Made by a program: the position numbers and the translations under genes. From positions 42,684,526-42,748,525 of the forward strand of contig CM028335.1 in NCBI GenBank assembly GCA_016647705.1: DNA of 64,000 nt, given 5' to 3'. This document shows positions 23,646 to 34,420 of this stretch, one piece after another. The DNA is from Eucommia ulmoides. Lineage: Eukaryota > Streptophyta > Magnoliopsida > Garryales > Eucommiaceae. Position 1 is the stretch's first letter, and each line of letters opens with the position of its first letter. The notes beneath the pieces are model-generated. The model was not told the DNA's origin. It saw only the letters and a program-made list of their open reading frames with translations, and searched no databases.

Positions 23646-23657
23646 TAAGTGGTTAGG

Positions 23658-26569
23658 TGTAGACACCGCATTTTGTCATGCCCAGTCAGTGTTAAATCAA
23701 GTATAAGTTCAGATAAACTTTAAACTCAGGTTTAAAGAGAATGAATTTCTACCTAAAATCACACTATGCAATATATAAAAACAACCAAAAACGTGACAAA
23801 AATACAAAAATGTTGAATTTGCCACCTAACATAGGGTTAAATGGTATGCTAGGTCACCAGGATTTTGAAAATTCATTTTTTCTTTTGAAATGACCCATGT
23901 TTTGACTTTCATAGGTCTGTGTACCAGAGATATTCTTTAAGTTCAGGAGTCGGTTATGCTTGGGGAAGGTGTTAGACACCCCAAGGCACCTGTCCGAAGA
24001 CGGTTCCTCAATCTAAATAGATATTCACTGTTAAACACTATCCAAACAATTTTCTTTGATTTACTTAAACATAAATAATTCCCCTTTCTAAAGTTTTTGT
24101 TCTTTTTATGTATTTTTGACATGATTTTATGAAAGCATGTAAATACTATAACTACTACTAATCAGCGATACCCAATAACAGTTTATATACAGACAGATAT
24201 GTAAATATGCACGTTATACTACATGAAATGTAAACTAAGACTAAGTTGTTTGGATATGCGATCGAACCCGCACGTAGGTTGCCTACGTATCTCGAATGAG
24301 AATCAGGTCATCACGTTGTTTGTTCTGGTTTGGGTAAGGACATGGTTTATTATTAGAGGTGTAACCAAACCATTAGGGGTTGCCTACGTACTTTATGTGG
24401 TTACCAAAGATCAGGTCAGATGTGGTTCATTCTTGTCTCGTTGAAAACTGGATTCATTATTAAAGTTGTGATCGAACCCTTATGGGTTGCCTACGTACTT
24501 TGGGTAGTTACCAAAGATCAGGTCAAACGTAGTTCAGTCCTGTTATGTTTGAAAAACTGGGTTGGTTTTGGTTAAATCTGAGTTAGTTTAGTTAAGTTTT
24601 GGTTGATTATCAATTAGTTTTGGTCAAACAAACCTGAATCACAACCTTGAAACAAACCTTTGATTTTGTGAAGAACCTCAAATGTTTAACCCTAATTTGG
24701 TTGTTATGGCTAAGGTTAGGTGTTTGCTTGATGTTATTGACAAAATCAAATGCTCGTTAGGTTGTTCTTAGGGTTCGTTTGATTTTTTATGGATTTTATG
24801 TGTTAAGAACATGAAATTAAGTGTATTATATATGAGATCATACAATATACAAAACAATATGCACAAAATCAACCAAGAATCATAGAGGGTTTGGTAGAAT
24901 CATACCTACTTAGGGGATGTGGTATTTCCTAAGTGTTTACCTCTTTCTCCTTTTTCGGTATCGGTGGTCGCGATTCTTTGAGTTCCTAGCCAAGAACCCA
25001 AGAACAACAACCTACTTAGGGGATGTAGTTGTCCGTAAGTAGCCTTCCTCATTTCCTTCTTGGCTCGATGTTAATCGGTGATCATCGATCCTTGAAGTTC
25101 TTGTTCTAAGAACTTCAAGAATTCTTTCCATGGTTGGATTTCGACAGAATAAGGACGCATTTTTTGAGAAATCTGCTTGAGAGGCCTAGGTCCTGAGAGA
25201 TATACTTGAGTTCAGTGAGAGAAGTTAGGCCTTCAAGTCTTGAAAAACAATGAGAACAGGCCACCCCTATTTATAAGCTGGGGGCTCGTGCATTGGGCAA
25301 TCCGCAGGCAACACCAACCTCTTCCTTGGGGGGTGTTTGGCCTAGGGGACTTGCCATCTTGTCTTGGTTTGATATGTCTTGGAATAAATTTAGGAGAGAA
25401 GGCTAGATTCTCAAAGTTTTGGTAATGATTACTAAATGTTTTCAAAGATTTGGCAATCATTGGTAATCATTACCATTGATTTCCAATCATTACCTCTCCA
25501 CCAATGGAATTCCTTGTACATGGGTGCATTTATGACTTGATGGGATGGATTTGGTTCGGTTTAGGGGCTAAACGTCGGATAGATCCACTATTTCGGTTTG
25601 ATTGTCATACATGCTCTCAATATGCATTGAACCTAGTCATTAGGTGTCACTTTGCATTTAATGCAAAGTGAGGAGTCATGACTTGGAGGCCACACATTCG
25701 GTTCATTTCGGAGGGAATCGGGTTAACTTTCCTTGTAACCGTCGATTGGTTTCCAAGTTGCCTAGTTACCTTTAGATGTTTTTGTGAAAATATCTAGATC
25801 CTTTGAACCTAGCCATGCCATGTCATACCAAGCATTTAATTCTTGATAGGATGTGCATTAAATTCTTGGCTCGGAGGCTACTCCATCGGTTTGGTTTTGG
25901 TAATGGGTCGTCATGATTCAAGGCTTTCAGCTGGTTTCTAAGATATTTTGCTTAAAATATCTAGATACATTGAATGTGGTCTTGACATGCCATCCCATGA
26001 ATTTAATTCTTTATTGGATGGGAATTCAATGCCTTGCTTGGAGGTTACTCATTAAATGCTTTGCTTAGGTGGCGAACCGAATCAGTTTCGTTTCGAGAAT
26101 GGTTGGTTGCCCTAAGTGTCTTGTTGTCTTCCTTTTCCATTTGGATAGGAAACCTTTTGAAAGGCTCCTTTTTAAATTTAGGGCTTGGTTTGCAGGCCTC
26201 AAATGATGGCTAGACCCCTTGATTGCTTGGGCCTAGGGTGGTTTATCAAAACTACTTGGATTTGGTAAAAATCCTAGTCAAGCCTACACCTTAAATCACC
26301 TTGTAATTTTGGTCTTTGTCATGAGATTTCCAAGCCATGATTAAAGTGTTTTGGATTGTTTCTTGGTGGTATGTGATGTGGCATACATGTGAGAGAAATG
26401 TTTTTGGTGTTAAATTTGACAAGATTCAGTGAAAAGTAAATGTTTCAAAGTCGAGCTAGGGTAATTGAGTTAATTGTTTGGAATGTCCTATGTTTTAAGG
26501 GTAAAGACTAAGATTTACATATACTAAATATGATTTGATGAAAATAAAACCTTAGTAAAGTCATTTTAG
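23658..26569 (+). repeat. Ogre/Tat-type LTR, plus orientation
   Basis: It starts TGTAGACACCGCATTTTGTC and includes GGGGAAGGTGTTAGACACCC near 23960, a phrase typical of Ogre-type LTRs. Copies of GTTGCCTACGTA...AATCAGGTC follow at about 24275, 24380 and 24490. A plus-strand TATA-like CCCCTATTTATAAG lies at 25264. The first 170 bases match the inverted LTR start at 27735-27560. The right limit is uncertain: somewhere between 25.5 and 26.57 kb it meets sequence that reads as the opposite-strand LTR. Confidence 0.55.
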
Positions 26570-27516
26570 GCCTCTGATGAGTGGTTTATTTACCGACAAA
26601 TCAAGTACTTTTAGATTCAAATATTTGTGTGTTTTCAATCATTTTTGTTAGTTTAATATATTTTTGTGTTATTTTGTAGGTTTATAAATAAATGGGAAAA
26701 AAGATGAAAAATCGGTTTCCATTTTATGCATCTCCTAGGCTTAATGTATTTGATTCATGTGGCCAATGATTTAGACAATGTTAGGTTGCGAATTTTATAC
26801 TCGGGAGAGGTTGAATTTGTAACCGGATTCAAGAGTACATAACTTAGGTTGTTGTAAGTCAGGGAGGAAATCAACACCTAAGTATTCAATTGTGTTTACC
26901 ATTTTATCACTTCCATTATATGCTTGTATATGATATTGTGGTTGATTTGAGAATACGGAGTTTGACGCTGGGGAAAGGTAACCCCGGATTCGGATTAGGA
27001 TTAAACATAACACAAATTCTAATATTTTGGGAGATTATTAGAACTTGTGCAATCCATAAGGTTGGGGCAAGACGCATATAATCATCTAAACTCTTGATTG
27101 AGATATCAGTTTTGACGTGGTTATATATTCACTCACTTTACACTCAAGAGAGGTAGTGAGTAAGTTTTAGAGATCTTGATTGTTGAATGAACGGAATTAA
27201 CTAATAATTGCTCAATAGGATAACACAGGAATAACGAGATGAAATCAAGCCCCTAAAACATTAGTGCATAGAAAATTCATATTATATTATATTTTATTTT
27301 ATTTTGTTTTTGTATTTATTTTAGTTTTAGTTATTTTAGTTTAAAAAACCCAAAAAATTGATCGCCTAAATAAAGTTAAGTTATGACAATTGCAGTACTT
27401 AATGAAAATTTAAACCAATCCTTGTAGATTTGACAACCCTTACTCTTCCTATACTATTAAAACTTGACCCGTACACTTGCAGTGTTGTAGCGATGAAATA
27501 ATTCGCTGCCAGCCTC
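26570..27516 (+). mobile_element. Athila-type solo LTR with GCCTC target duplication
   Basis: LTR 26575-27511 (937 bases) starts TGATGAGTGG and ends GCTGCCA. GCCTC flanks it at 26570-26574 and 27512-27516. Its interior (26884-27190) matches the 5' LTR at 43974-44290 and, reversed, the LTR at 2255-2410. Near the end it has CCCGTACACTTGCAG, which precedes the tRNA-Asp PBS in complete family members. It is inserted in Ogre-type LTR sequence. Confidence 0.8.
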
Positions 27517-27735
27517 CTTAAATCACGGGAATTTCATTTTTGACCCAAAACTTTTACTTAGTTGTATTTTGTCAAATTCAAAATTTTTGCGTTTTTGTAA
27601 TGTTTTTTATTGTTTTTGTATATTGAATAGTGTGTTCTCAAGTATAATTTCATTACCTTTAAACCTGAATTTAAAGTTTATCTAAACTTATACTTTATTC
27701 GACACTGGCTGGGGGGACAAAATGCAGTATCTACA
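27517..27735 (-). repeat. Start of the 3' LTR of the Ogre-like element (minus)
   Basis: On the minus strand it begins TGTAGATACTGCATTTTGTC at 27735, directly after a polypurine tract. It matches 23658-23830 in inverted orientation. After removal of the solo LTR it continues into 26569 and leftwards for an undefined distance. Confidence 0.7.
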
Positions 27736-27748
27736 GTTGCTCCTCTTT
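27736..27748 (-). other. Polypurine tract of the Ogre-like element
   Basis: Minus strand AAAGAGGAGCAAC directly before the TGTAGATACTGC start of the 3' LTR. It primes plus-strand DNA synthesis and fixes the element's orientation. Confidence 0.75.
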
Positions 27749-27949
27749 GTTATGTGAGTTTACTTGTAATGACAAAGAATGAGACACAAACATTTTGTTC
27801 CACTAGACATGGAATTTAAATGCAAGTATTTAAATCTATCGCAAAAGGGTGGAGACATACCTGATCCTAGAGGATTTGACGAGGATGACAATTGATCACT
27901 CCTACCATTGTGTGCTTCACAGGATAACGAACAATCAACCTTAGATTAT

Positions 27950-28815
27950 TATTGTGATGATGATGTGAATGTATGATCCTACCTATCTATCTTCCAAAAG
28001 GATGACATGAATGTCTGATCCTAGAGGATATAGTTGGTACTAGAACAACGTGAATGCTTGATCCTACTTCCTAAAGGACGACATGAATATTTGATCCTAT
28101 AGGGTCGTTATTGATGTTAGGGATGATATGATACTAGGACGATGTGAATGTTTAGTCCTACTTCCTAAAGGACGATGTGAATGTCTTATCCTCAAGGGAT
28201 GCTATAATATTAGGACGTGTGATTGTCTAATCCTACTTTATAAAGGATGACGTGAATGTCTGATCCTCTAGGGATGCTATGATTCTAGGATGACGTGAAT
28301 ATCTTATCCTACTTCTTGAAGGATGAAGTGAATGTCTGATCCTCTAGGGATGTAATGATACTAGGACGACGTGAATATATGATCCTACTTCCAAAAGGAT
28401 AACGTGAATGTCTGATCATTTAGGGATGCTATGATACTAGGACGATGTGAATGTCTGATTCTACTTTCTAAAGGACGACGTGAATGTCTTATCCTAATTC
28501 CTAAAGGACGACGTAAATGTCCGATCCTCCAGAGATGCTATGATACTAGGGTGATGTTAATGTCTGATCCTATTTCTTAAAGGACGACGTGAACGTCTGA
28601 TCCTACTTCCAAAAGGACAACGTGAATGTCTGATCCTCTAGGGATACTATGATACTAGGACGACGTGAATGCCTGATCCTACTTCCTAAAGGATGACGTA
28701 GACATTTAATCTTCTAGGGATGCTATGATATTACGACGAAGTGAATGTTTGATTCTATGTCCAAAAGGACAATGTGAATGTCTGATCCTTTAGGGATGCT
28801 ATATATATAACTAAG
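27950..28815. repeat. 76-bp minisatellite (27.9-28.8 kb)
   Basis: GGGATGCTAT and variants recur at 28196, 28271, 28347, 28423, 28533, 28641, 28717 and 28793. Spacing is 75-76 bases, with two 108-110-base units that gained one extra 33-base subunit. The subunit is GACGACGTGAATGTCTGATC plus CTACTTCCTAAAG. Confidence 0.85.
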
Positions 28816-29540
28816 GATGATACGCGGTCTATCTTATAGGGTGCAGAGAAGATGTTGCTCAGTCAATCGACTCCTGGTTGTGAAGAAGATGACGCTTGGG
28901 TCAACCGACTTCTGGTTGTGACCGTATCCCAAAAGATTCTCCTACATATCTCAAATTAATGAGAATCAAGTCACATGTAGTTTTAGTATGTAAAGTAAAT
29001 CAAGATTGGGTGGAATGGTTCTAGGTTAGAGAAGCTAAATATCAGGTGTCTAGTCAGTGTAAGACTGAGGCCAACGATTGATCTTCGTGGTGGCTTGACC
29101 GAACTCCCATGAGGGTCACTACATATCTCAAGCTTAACTAAAATCAGGTTAAATATTGTTCAGACTCGTGATATGGATCAATATTTGGGTAGAACAGGTT
29201 CTTGGTTATGAAAAGTGATTCTTAGGTCGTCACTTCAATACAAGATTGAAAATGACTGAGAGAATTCACATTGGGTGAAGAACCTCGGGGAACTCAACAC
29301 TTAGTGGAGTTTCTTGGATACATCCCACCTGGGATTACCTAACAAGGACTAGAAAACTTCTAGGGAGAAATTTAACCTCTAGTAAATTATGCCCCAGTCG
29401 TAGACTGGGGCTTTGACGATACTTGTTCATTTCATGGGATTATAATTTCTGTCTTTTTTGAATTTTGAATTTTTGCATTAATTGTGATTGGGATTTGTGA
29501 GAGTCTTATATCAAGAAACTCTTTAGGGACAATATTTTAT

Positions 29541-29856
29541 ATAATGTGCCCCAACTCTAGCTGGGGTGACTTTTATCACAGAGTCTCAATGAAAAAATCA
29601 AATATAATGTGCCCTTGCTCTAGTTGGGGTGAGTCTTGTCACAAATTCTCAACGGAGAAATTGGATATAATGTGTTTCAGCTCTAGCTGAGGCAAGTCTC
29701 GTCATAGATTCTCAACGAAGAAACCAGATATAATGTGCCCTAGTTTTAGCTGGGGCGAGTCCCATCACAGATTCTCAACGGAGAAACCGAATATGATGTG
29801 CCCCAGCTCTGGTTGGGGTGCAAGACTATCTCCTGAGTATTTATAGGACGCAACAA
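29541..29856. repeat. 63-bp tandem array, each unit with a CCCCAG/CTGGGG hairpin
   Basis: ATAATGTG (or ATGATGTG) recurs at 29541, 29604, 29667, 29730 and 29793, exactly 63 bases apart. Each unit begins with a CCCCAGCTCTAGCTGGGG-like inverted repeat. Isolated copies of the same hairpin lie near 29386, 32092 and 32193. Confidence 0.9.
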
Positions 29857-30859
29857 AGCCCACAAAGGTTACCTTTGTATCCTGAACTGAGCGTATAACT
29901 TGTGGCGTTTGTTTTAGTTTGGAAACCCTCATTGGGTTGTTTATGTATTATTGGCATTACTGGTTGTAGATGGTGATAGCTGGATGATTTAAACCCAGCT
30001 GGGTTAGCTACATATACTAAGTTCCTAGGTCAGGATTCTTATCAAAATGTAGTTCGTCCTTCGCTGTGCTATCTCAAATTGTTAATCGTACTAGCAAGGG
30101 CTTCCTACATACCTTGGTAATCTACCAAGCATTAGGTTGACACATAGTTCGAGCACATGTATCCTTTGCTGTCTGCTTAACAAAATGATTGGTAGTCGGC
30201 TTCTCAAGGAAGTTAAGGGACTTCTTGAGGGATGCGCCCTAGAATATGCCTGAGAGAATGTCGTGATTGCTGACATCTCTCTGGTTTTGACTGGATCGAC
30301 TAGGGTCTCCTTTGTACCTTGGTGGTTAACCAAGGACAGGTTGAAGCGTAGTCTGTTGGGGATGGAGGAATTTTGCATAAAATGATGACCTAACTTGTAA
30401 AGGTTTTGCGTATCCTGATGTTTACTAGGACTTAAGCTGACACCTAATTCTTCCTTAGCTGGTTTAAGTCTAGTATGGTTAGATCTGGATGGGTGAGTTA
30501 TTGTCATGTTTGGTATGGTTCAATCCTAATTGATTGGGGAATTTGTTATTGAGAAGCTCTGTGGGAATTATATTATTGATGTGACTCTGTGGGGGATTTT
30601 TATTGTTGATGATGTGATTCAATCTCGATCGATGTGGAATTTTTGTTAATGGAGACCAAAGAAGGTTTCAAACGTGTCTCAGGTTTGTTAAGAGTCAAAT
30701 TGGACGTAGTTTCCTAATTTGAGCATCATCTACTATTTGGTGAACAAGGAGAATGCATATGTCTTTTCTTATAAGAGTCAACAGACTATTCCTAAAGATG
30801 CACCCTAGTCTAGCGCTGAGAGAGCGTCATAGATATGAAACTCGTCTCTCCTTTTATTT

Positions 30860-31330
30860 TGATTGAACCCACTTGGGTTTCATACGTTCCTTAGTGATAT
30901 ACCAAGGATCTGGTCGAAATGCTACTACGTATTCTTATTTTGCACCAGGAATCTGATTGACCCAATGAGAATGAATATTTTATAGCTTAAAGGTTGCGAA
31001 CGAACCTTGTAAAGGCTCCCTACGTATCTCAGACATTTGAGAATCAGGTCGGCATGTAGTTCATCGCACATAGTTGGGTTTCTGTCAATCGAACCCGCGA
31101 AGGTTTCCTATGTATCCAAGATATTGTTATGAATCAAGCTAACACTTAGTTCCTATGGTTTTGATGAACTTGGATTTGTCAATCGAACCCGTGAGGGTTT
31201 CCTACGTATCTTGGGAGTTACCGGGAGAATCAGGTTGACACGTAGTTCCTACGTCTTTTGTCAACCGAAGCCACGAAGGTTTCCTACGTTTCCCGGACAT
31301 TGTTGGGAATTAGGCTGACATGTAGTTCCT
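30860..31330. repeat. Degenerate 83-93-bp array with CCTACGTATC and CACGTAGTTCC motifs
   Basis: Units start near GAACCCG at 31091 and 31184 and at GAAGCCA 31267, with weaker ones near 30863 and 30978. One more at 31930 is now cut off by the MITE. Each pairs a GGTTTCCTACGTATC block with a GGTTGACACGTAGTTCC-like block, which are partly complementary. Confidence 0.75.
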
Positions 31331-31899
31331 AAGGTGGCGTTTGGTTAGTGTTCCCACTTTTTTGAACCCAATTGGAATGGGTTGGGTTGAGTTGAATTGG
31401 GTTGGGTTGAGAATTTTGGGAACAGAATTACGTTTGGTAACGACAATTTTTGTTTTGCGCTGAGAACAGAATGTGTTTGGTAACGATTTTATCCTAAGAC
31501 TAATTTTTTTATTTTTTTTTTGATTTTTTTTTTGTTTGGTGGCGGCCGGACGACCGGCGGCGGCGGCGGAAGTGGCCAGAGACGGCAGTCGGTCGCCGGA
31601 CGGCGGCCGGCGGTGGTCGCCAGACTGTGGCCGGCGGCGGCAGACGGCGGCGGGTGGTGGTGGTCGGCCGACAGATGAAGTCGGAAGTTGAGAACTTTGG
31701 GTTGAGTTTTTTGGGCACAAAAAGAAACAACTTTTTTTTGTTTCTGATTTCTTTAGGATTTTGAGAATCAATTCCTATTTTTTGGGTTGGGTTGGGTTGA
31801 GTTTTGTATTTGCCAAACGCATTCCCAAAAATCAAACCCAAAATTTTTGGGTTGGGTTGGGTTGAGTTTGGTTGGGAACACTAACCAAACGGGGCCTAA
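31330..31899. mobile_element. PIF/Harbinger-like MITE, TAA target duplication
   Basis: A 564-base element (31333-31896) whose ends are inverted repeats, GGTGGCGTTTGGTTAGTGTT and, on the other strand, GGCCCCGTTTGGTTAGTGTT. It is flanked by TAA at 31330-31332 and 31897-31899. Three-base TAA/TTA duplications and GGGCC..GTTTGG-type ends point to PIF/Harbinger. The interior has GGGTTGGGTTGAG runs near both ends and a GC-rich CGG segment at 31540-31670. The long frames in it come from composition and do not resemble transposase. It is inserted in the 3' UTR array of the Ogre-like element. Confidence 0.8.
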
Positions 31900-33325
31900 G
31901 TTTTTTGGTAGGTCTAAATTTTGTTAACTGAACCCGTGAGGGTTCCCTACGTATCCTAGACATTGTCGGGAATCAGGCTTACACGTAGTTCCTTATGGGT
32001 TTTTTTTTTTTCGATTATTGAGGCATTTGTTTCTCATTGTAAGACGAAATGGACGTTGTTTCCATTATGAAAACACTAATCGGATGAAATGTGCCCTAGT
32101 TATAAACTGGGGCGGCGACTAGATAAGTGCCGTTGTGGAAACTAATTTAACACTTCCGATTGTACGATTCGTGATTATCAATAGTGTGAAGTATGCCCCA
32201 GCCAATGGGCTGGGGAAGAGATTAAGTGGCTACAGGATTGTAAAGCTAAATTGGTTTGTCTCGTCGTTTGTCAGGGTGACGAATTTGGGAGTCCGCCGGA
32301 TAGAGCAACCTCTTGGGCGTGCAGTTTTGTGAATTGTGTCTAGTCAAGGGTTGGTAAGAGTAATTATTTGTATTCTCAAGGCTTACTATTTGTCGAAATT
32401 GGAAGGTAAATCTCCTCGTCTTGGTTTAATCCCATTCGCTTTAAATGTTTTATCTTTGTATGCCGGCATTTTGGTAAACCATGTTCATTTTCTGCATTTT
32501 TGTCAGTCAAAGTATTGTTAAAAAAAAATAAAAACTGCGTCTCTATTCCTCGATCTTGTTGACTGGACAGTGTATACTGGCTCGTTTCTTTAGGAGTTGG
32601 CAGATCTTCGTCTGACGATGGTCTACTTCTTTTATCACGGATGTTTCCTAGAGGTAGTCTTTGAAGTGTACTGCACTTATCTCGTGGTTGAAAACCTGAC
32701 GTCCTATGGTGCGCGGGTTTTTTGCGGTTCTATGTCCTATTAATGAATTTGGATCATAGGATAGAATCCTTAGAGGTTGTATTGTTTTTGGCAACTATCG
32801 TGGGAATTTGAGGCGTTGCGTATAATTGGTTTGGTGACGACGTCAGATATCCTTACGCGGAATTTGGTTATGGGTAATTGGTCAAATTTGACTTGCTTCC
32901 ATCACTCTGCTTTTAGTGCGCTTGTCTTTTCTACTTATCTGTACTGAAATGTTAGTCAAGAAAGAACATAGCATATAAACAAGCAGAAGTTAGAATTTTC
33001 TAAACAGGGTTTGCATAATCAAGTATATTATCCATTTTTAGAAGTTCTCTATTCCTTAGGAGTACAAACTTAAACTTGGTCACTTATTAAAGACTTCCAG
33101 ATCTCTAGCAGCTTCCAATTCGTCTTCCTTTGTATCCCAAAGTCGACAGAATTATTAGTCGAATTCTTTGATGTAGTGAGCCCAGTTGTGGCATGCTGGT
33201 CTTTAGACGAATCCAAAATTCTCAAATAAGCAAAGTTCTGGCCGAAATTCAATGTCTCCTGCTGTTTTGTTTTTTCGTCTGTTTGTATTTGCAATTTTTA
33301 CCCTTAGCGCCCTTTTAGGTTTTCA

Positions 33326-34420
33326 CTAAGGTCAACTACCACATTTTTGCACCTCAGCGCCCTTTTAGGTTTTCACTGGGTCGGTGGTTTTGTATCTTTC
33401 TACAATCCTTACTTTTTTTCCCGTAGTGCCCTTTCTTGGAATAGGAAGATCTTCTTTAGTACCAATTAACCAACAGTATAGATTCTTGGACAAACCTTCT
33501 TGTTGTAAGTTCTAGCCATTCGTTTTCGATAGAATTGTCCATGGCATATAGCAGCAAGTCTATTTTCGTCTATCAGGCATAGTTGGTCAAGTCTCTATTA
33601 TACCGATTCGACTTCATCTAACTCGGCTTCCACTAGAATCCTAAGAGAGAGAATTTCTACTTCTGCTAGGATCACGGCTTCTGTTCCATATACTAATAAG
33701 TACGTCATAGCTCCGGTTGATGTTCTGACCGATGTTCGATAGGGCATCACGATAAACGGGAGCATCTCATCTTATTCCTTGTGGTTATCTATCATCTTAC
33801 TCGGGATGGTCTTGATGTTATTGTTGGCGGCTTCTACTGCTCCATTCATTTTCAGCTAGTAGGGCTCAAAATTCTTGTGTTCTACCTTGAACTAAGTGCA
33901 GATGGCTTTCATCATACCTTCTTTCAGGTTTTGGGTGTTGTCGGAGATCAAGGCTTGAGGTACTCCATAACGTGACAAGATATTTTCCTTGAAGAATCTC
34001 GTTACAGTCCTCTGGGTGACATGAGTAAGCCAAAATGCCTCTACCCACTTAGTGAAGTAATCTATAGCTACTAGGATGAATCGACGTTCGCGTAGTGCCT
34101 TCAGCGTTATTGGACCTATGGCATCTATTTCCTACATTGAGAAATACCACGGGGCCACTAGGTAATGCAAGTCTGTCAGGAATAAATGGATCTGGTCACC
34201 GTGTACTTGACATCTCTGACATCTTCTCACAAAGTTTACACAATCGTCCTCTATGGTTAACCAAAAATGACCACTTCGTAGGATCTTCTTGGACAATATG
34301 AATCCGCTCATGTGTGGTCCGCATATTCCACTATGAACCTCCTTCATGAATTGAATTGCTTCTAGGGTGGCGACACACCTTAAAAAACCTAAGTCTGGTG
34401 ATCTCTTATATAGGATGTTG
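33326..34420 (-). pseudogene. Integrase of the Ogre-like element, decayed
   Basis: The zinc-binding N-terminus is at 34132-34347 (MKEVHSGICGPHMSGF, then CQRCQVHG). The core has the first Asp at 34060-34062 in LVAIDYFTKWVEAF, the second Asp at 33940-33942 in LISDN, and Glu at 33832-33834 in GAVEAANNNIK, so the DDE residues survive. Next come PYRTSVRTSTGAMTYLLVYG and the C-terminal region, which ends in GAKMW-type sequence near 33340 at the start of the 3' UTR. Several stops break the frame. Confidence 0.8.

Larger units (their letters stand above)
27749..33325 (-). other. Long 3' UTR of the Ogre-like element, minisatellite-rich
   Basis: About 5.5 kb between integrase and the 3' LTR, with no recognisable protein on either strand. 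It is built of successive tandem arrays (listed separately) and a MITE. Long, fast-changing 3' UTRs with minisatellites are known for Tat/Ogre elements. Stretches without clear repeats (29100-29530, 30050-30850, 32000-33300) hold scattered copies of a CCTACGTA(C/T)C...AATCAGG motif and GCCCCAG hairpins, but no gene. Confidence 0.7.

Noticed and set aside
23653-26570. TTAGG at both 23653-23657 and 26566-26570 as a target duplication of the Ogre-type LTR
   Set aside because: The right-hand copy is not preceded by a CA terminus, so the match is probably chance.
27950-29856. Regularly spaced repeats, CRISPR-like at first sight
   Set aside because: The whole unit repeats, not short repeats with unique spacers, and the context is a plant retroelement 3' UTR.
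31310-31841. Two long minus-strand frames (110 and 153 codons)
   Set aside because: They cover a MITE with G/C-rich and GGGTT repeats. Pro/Arg-rich translation follows the composition, and no transposase motif is present.
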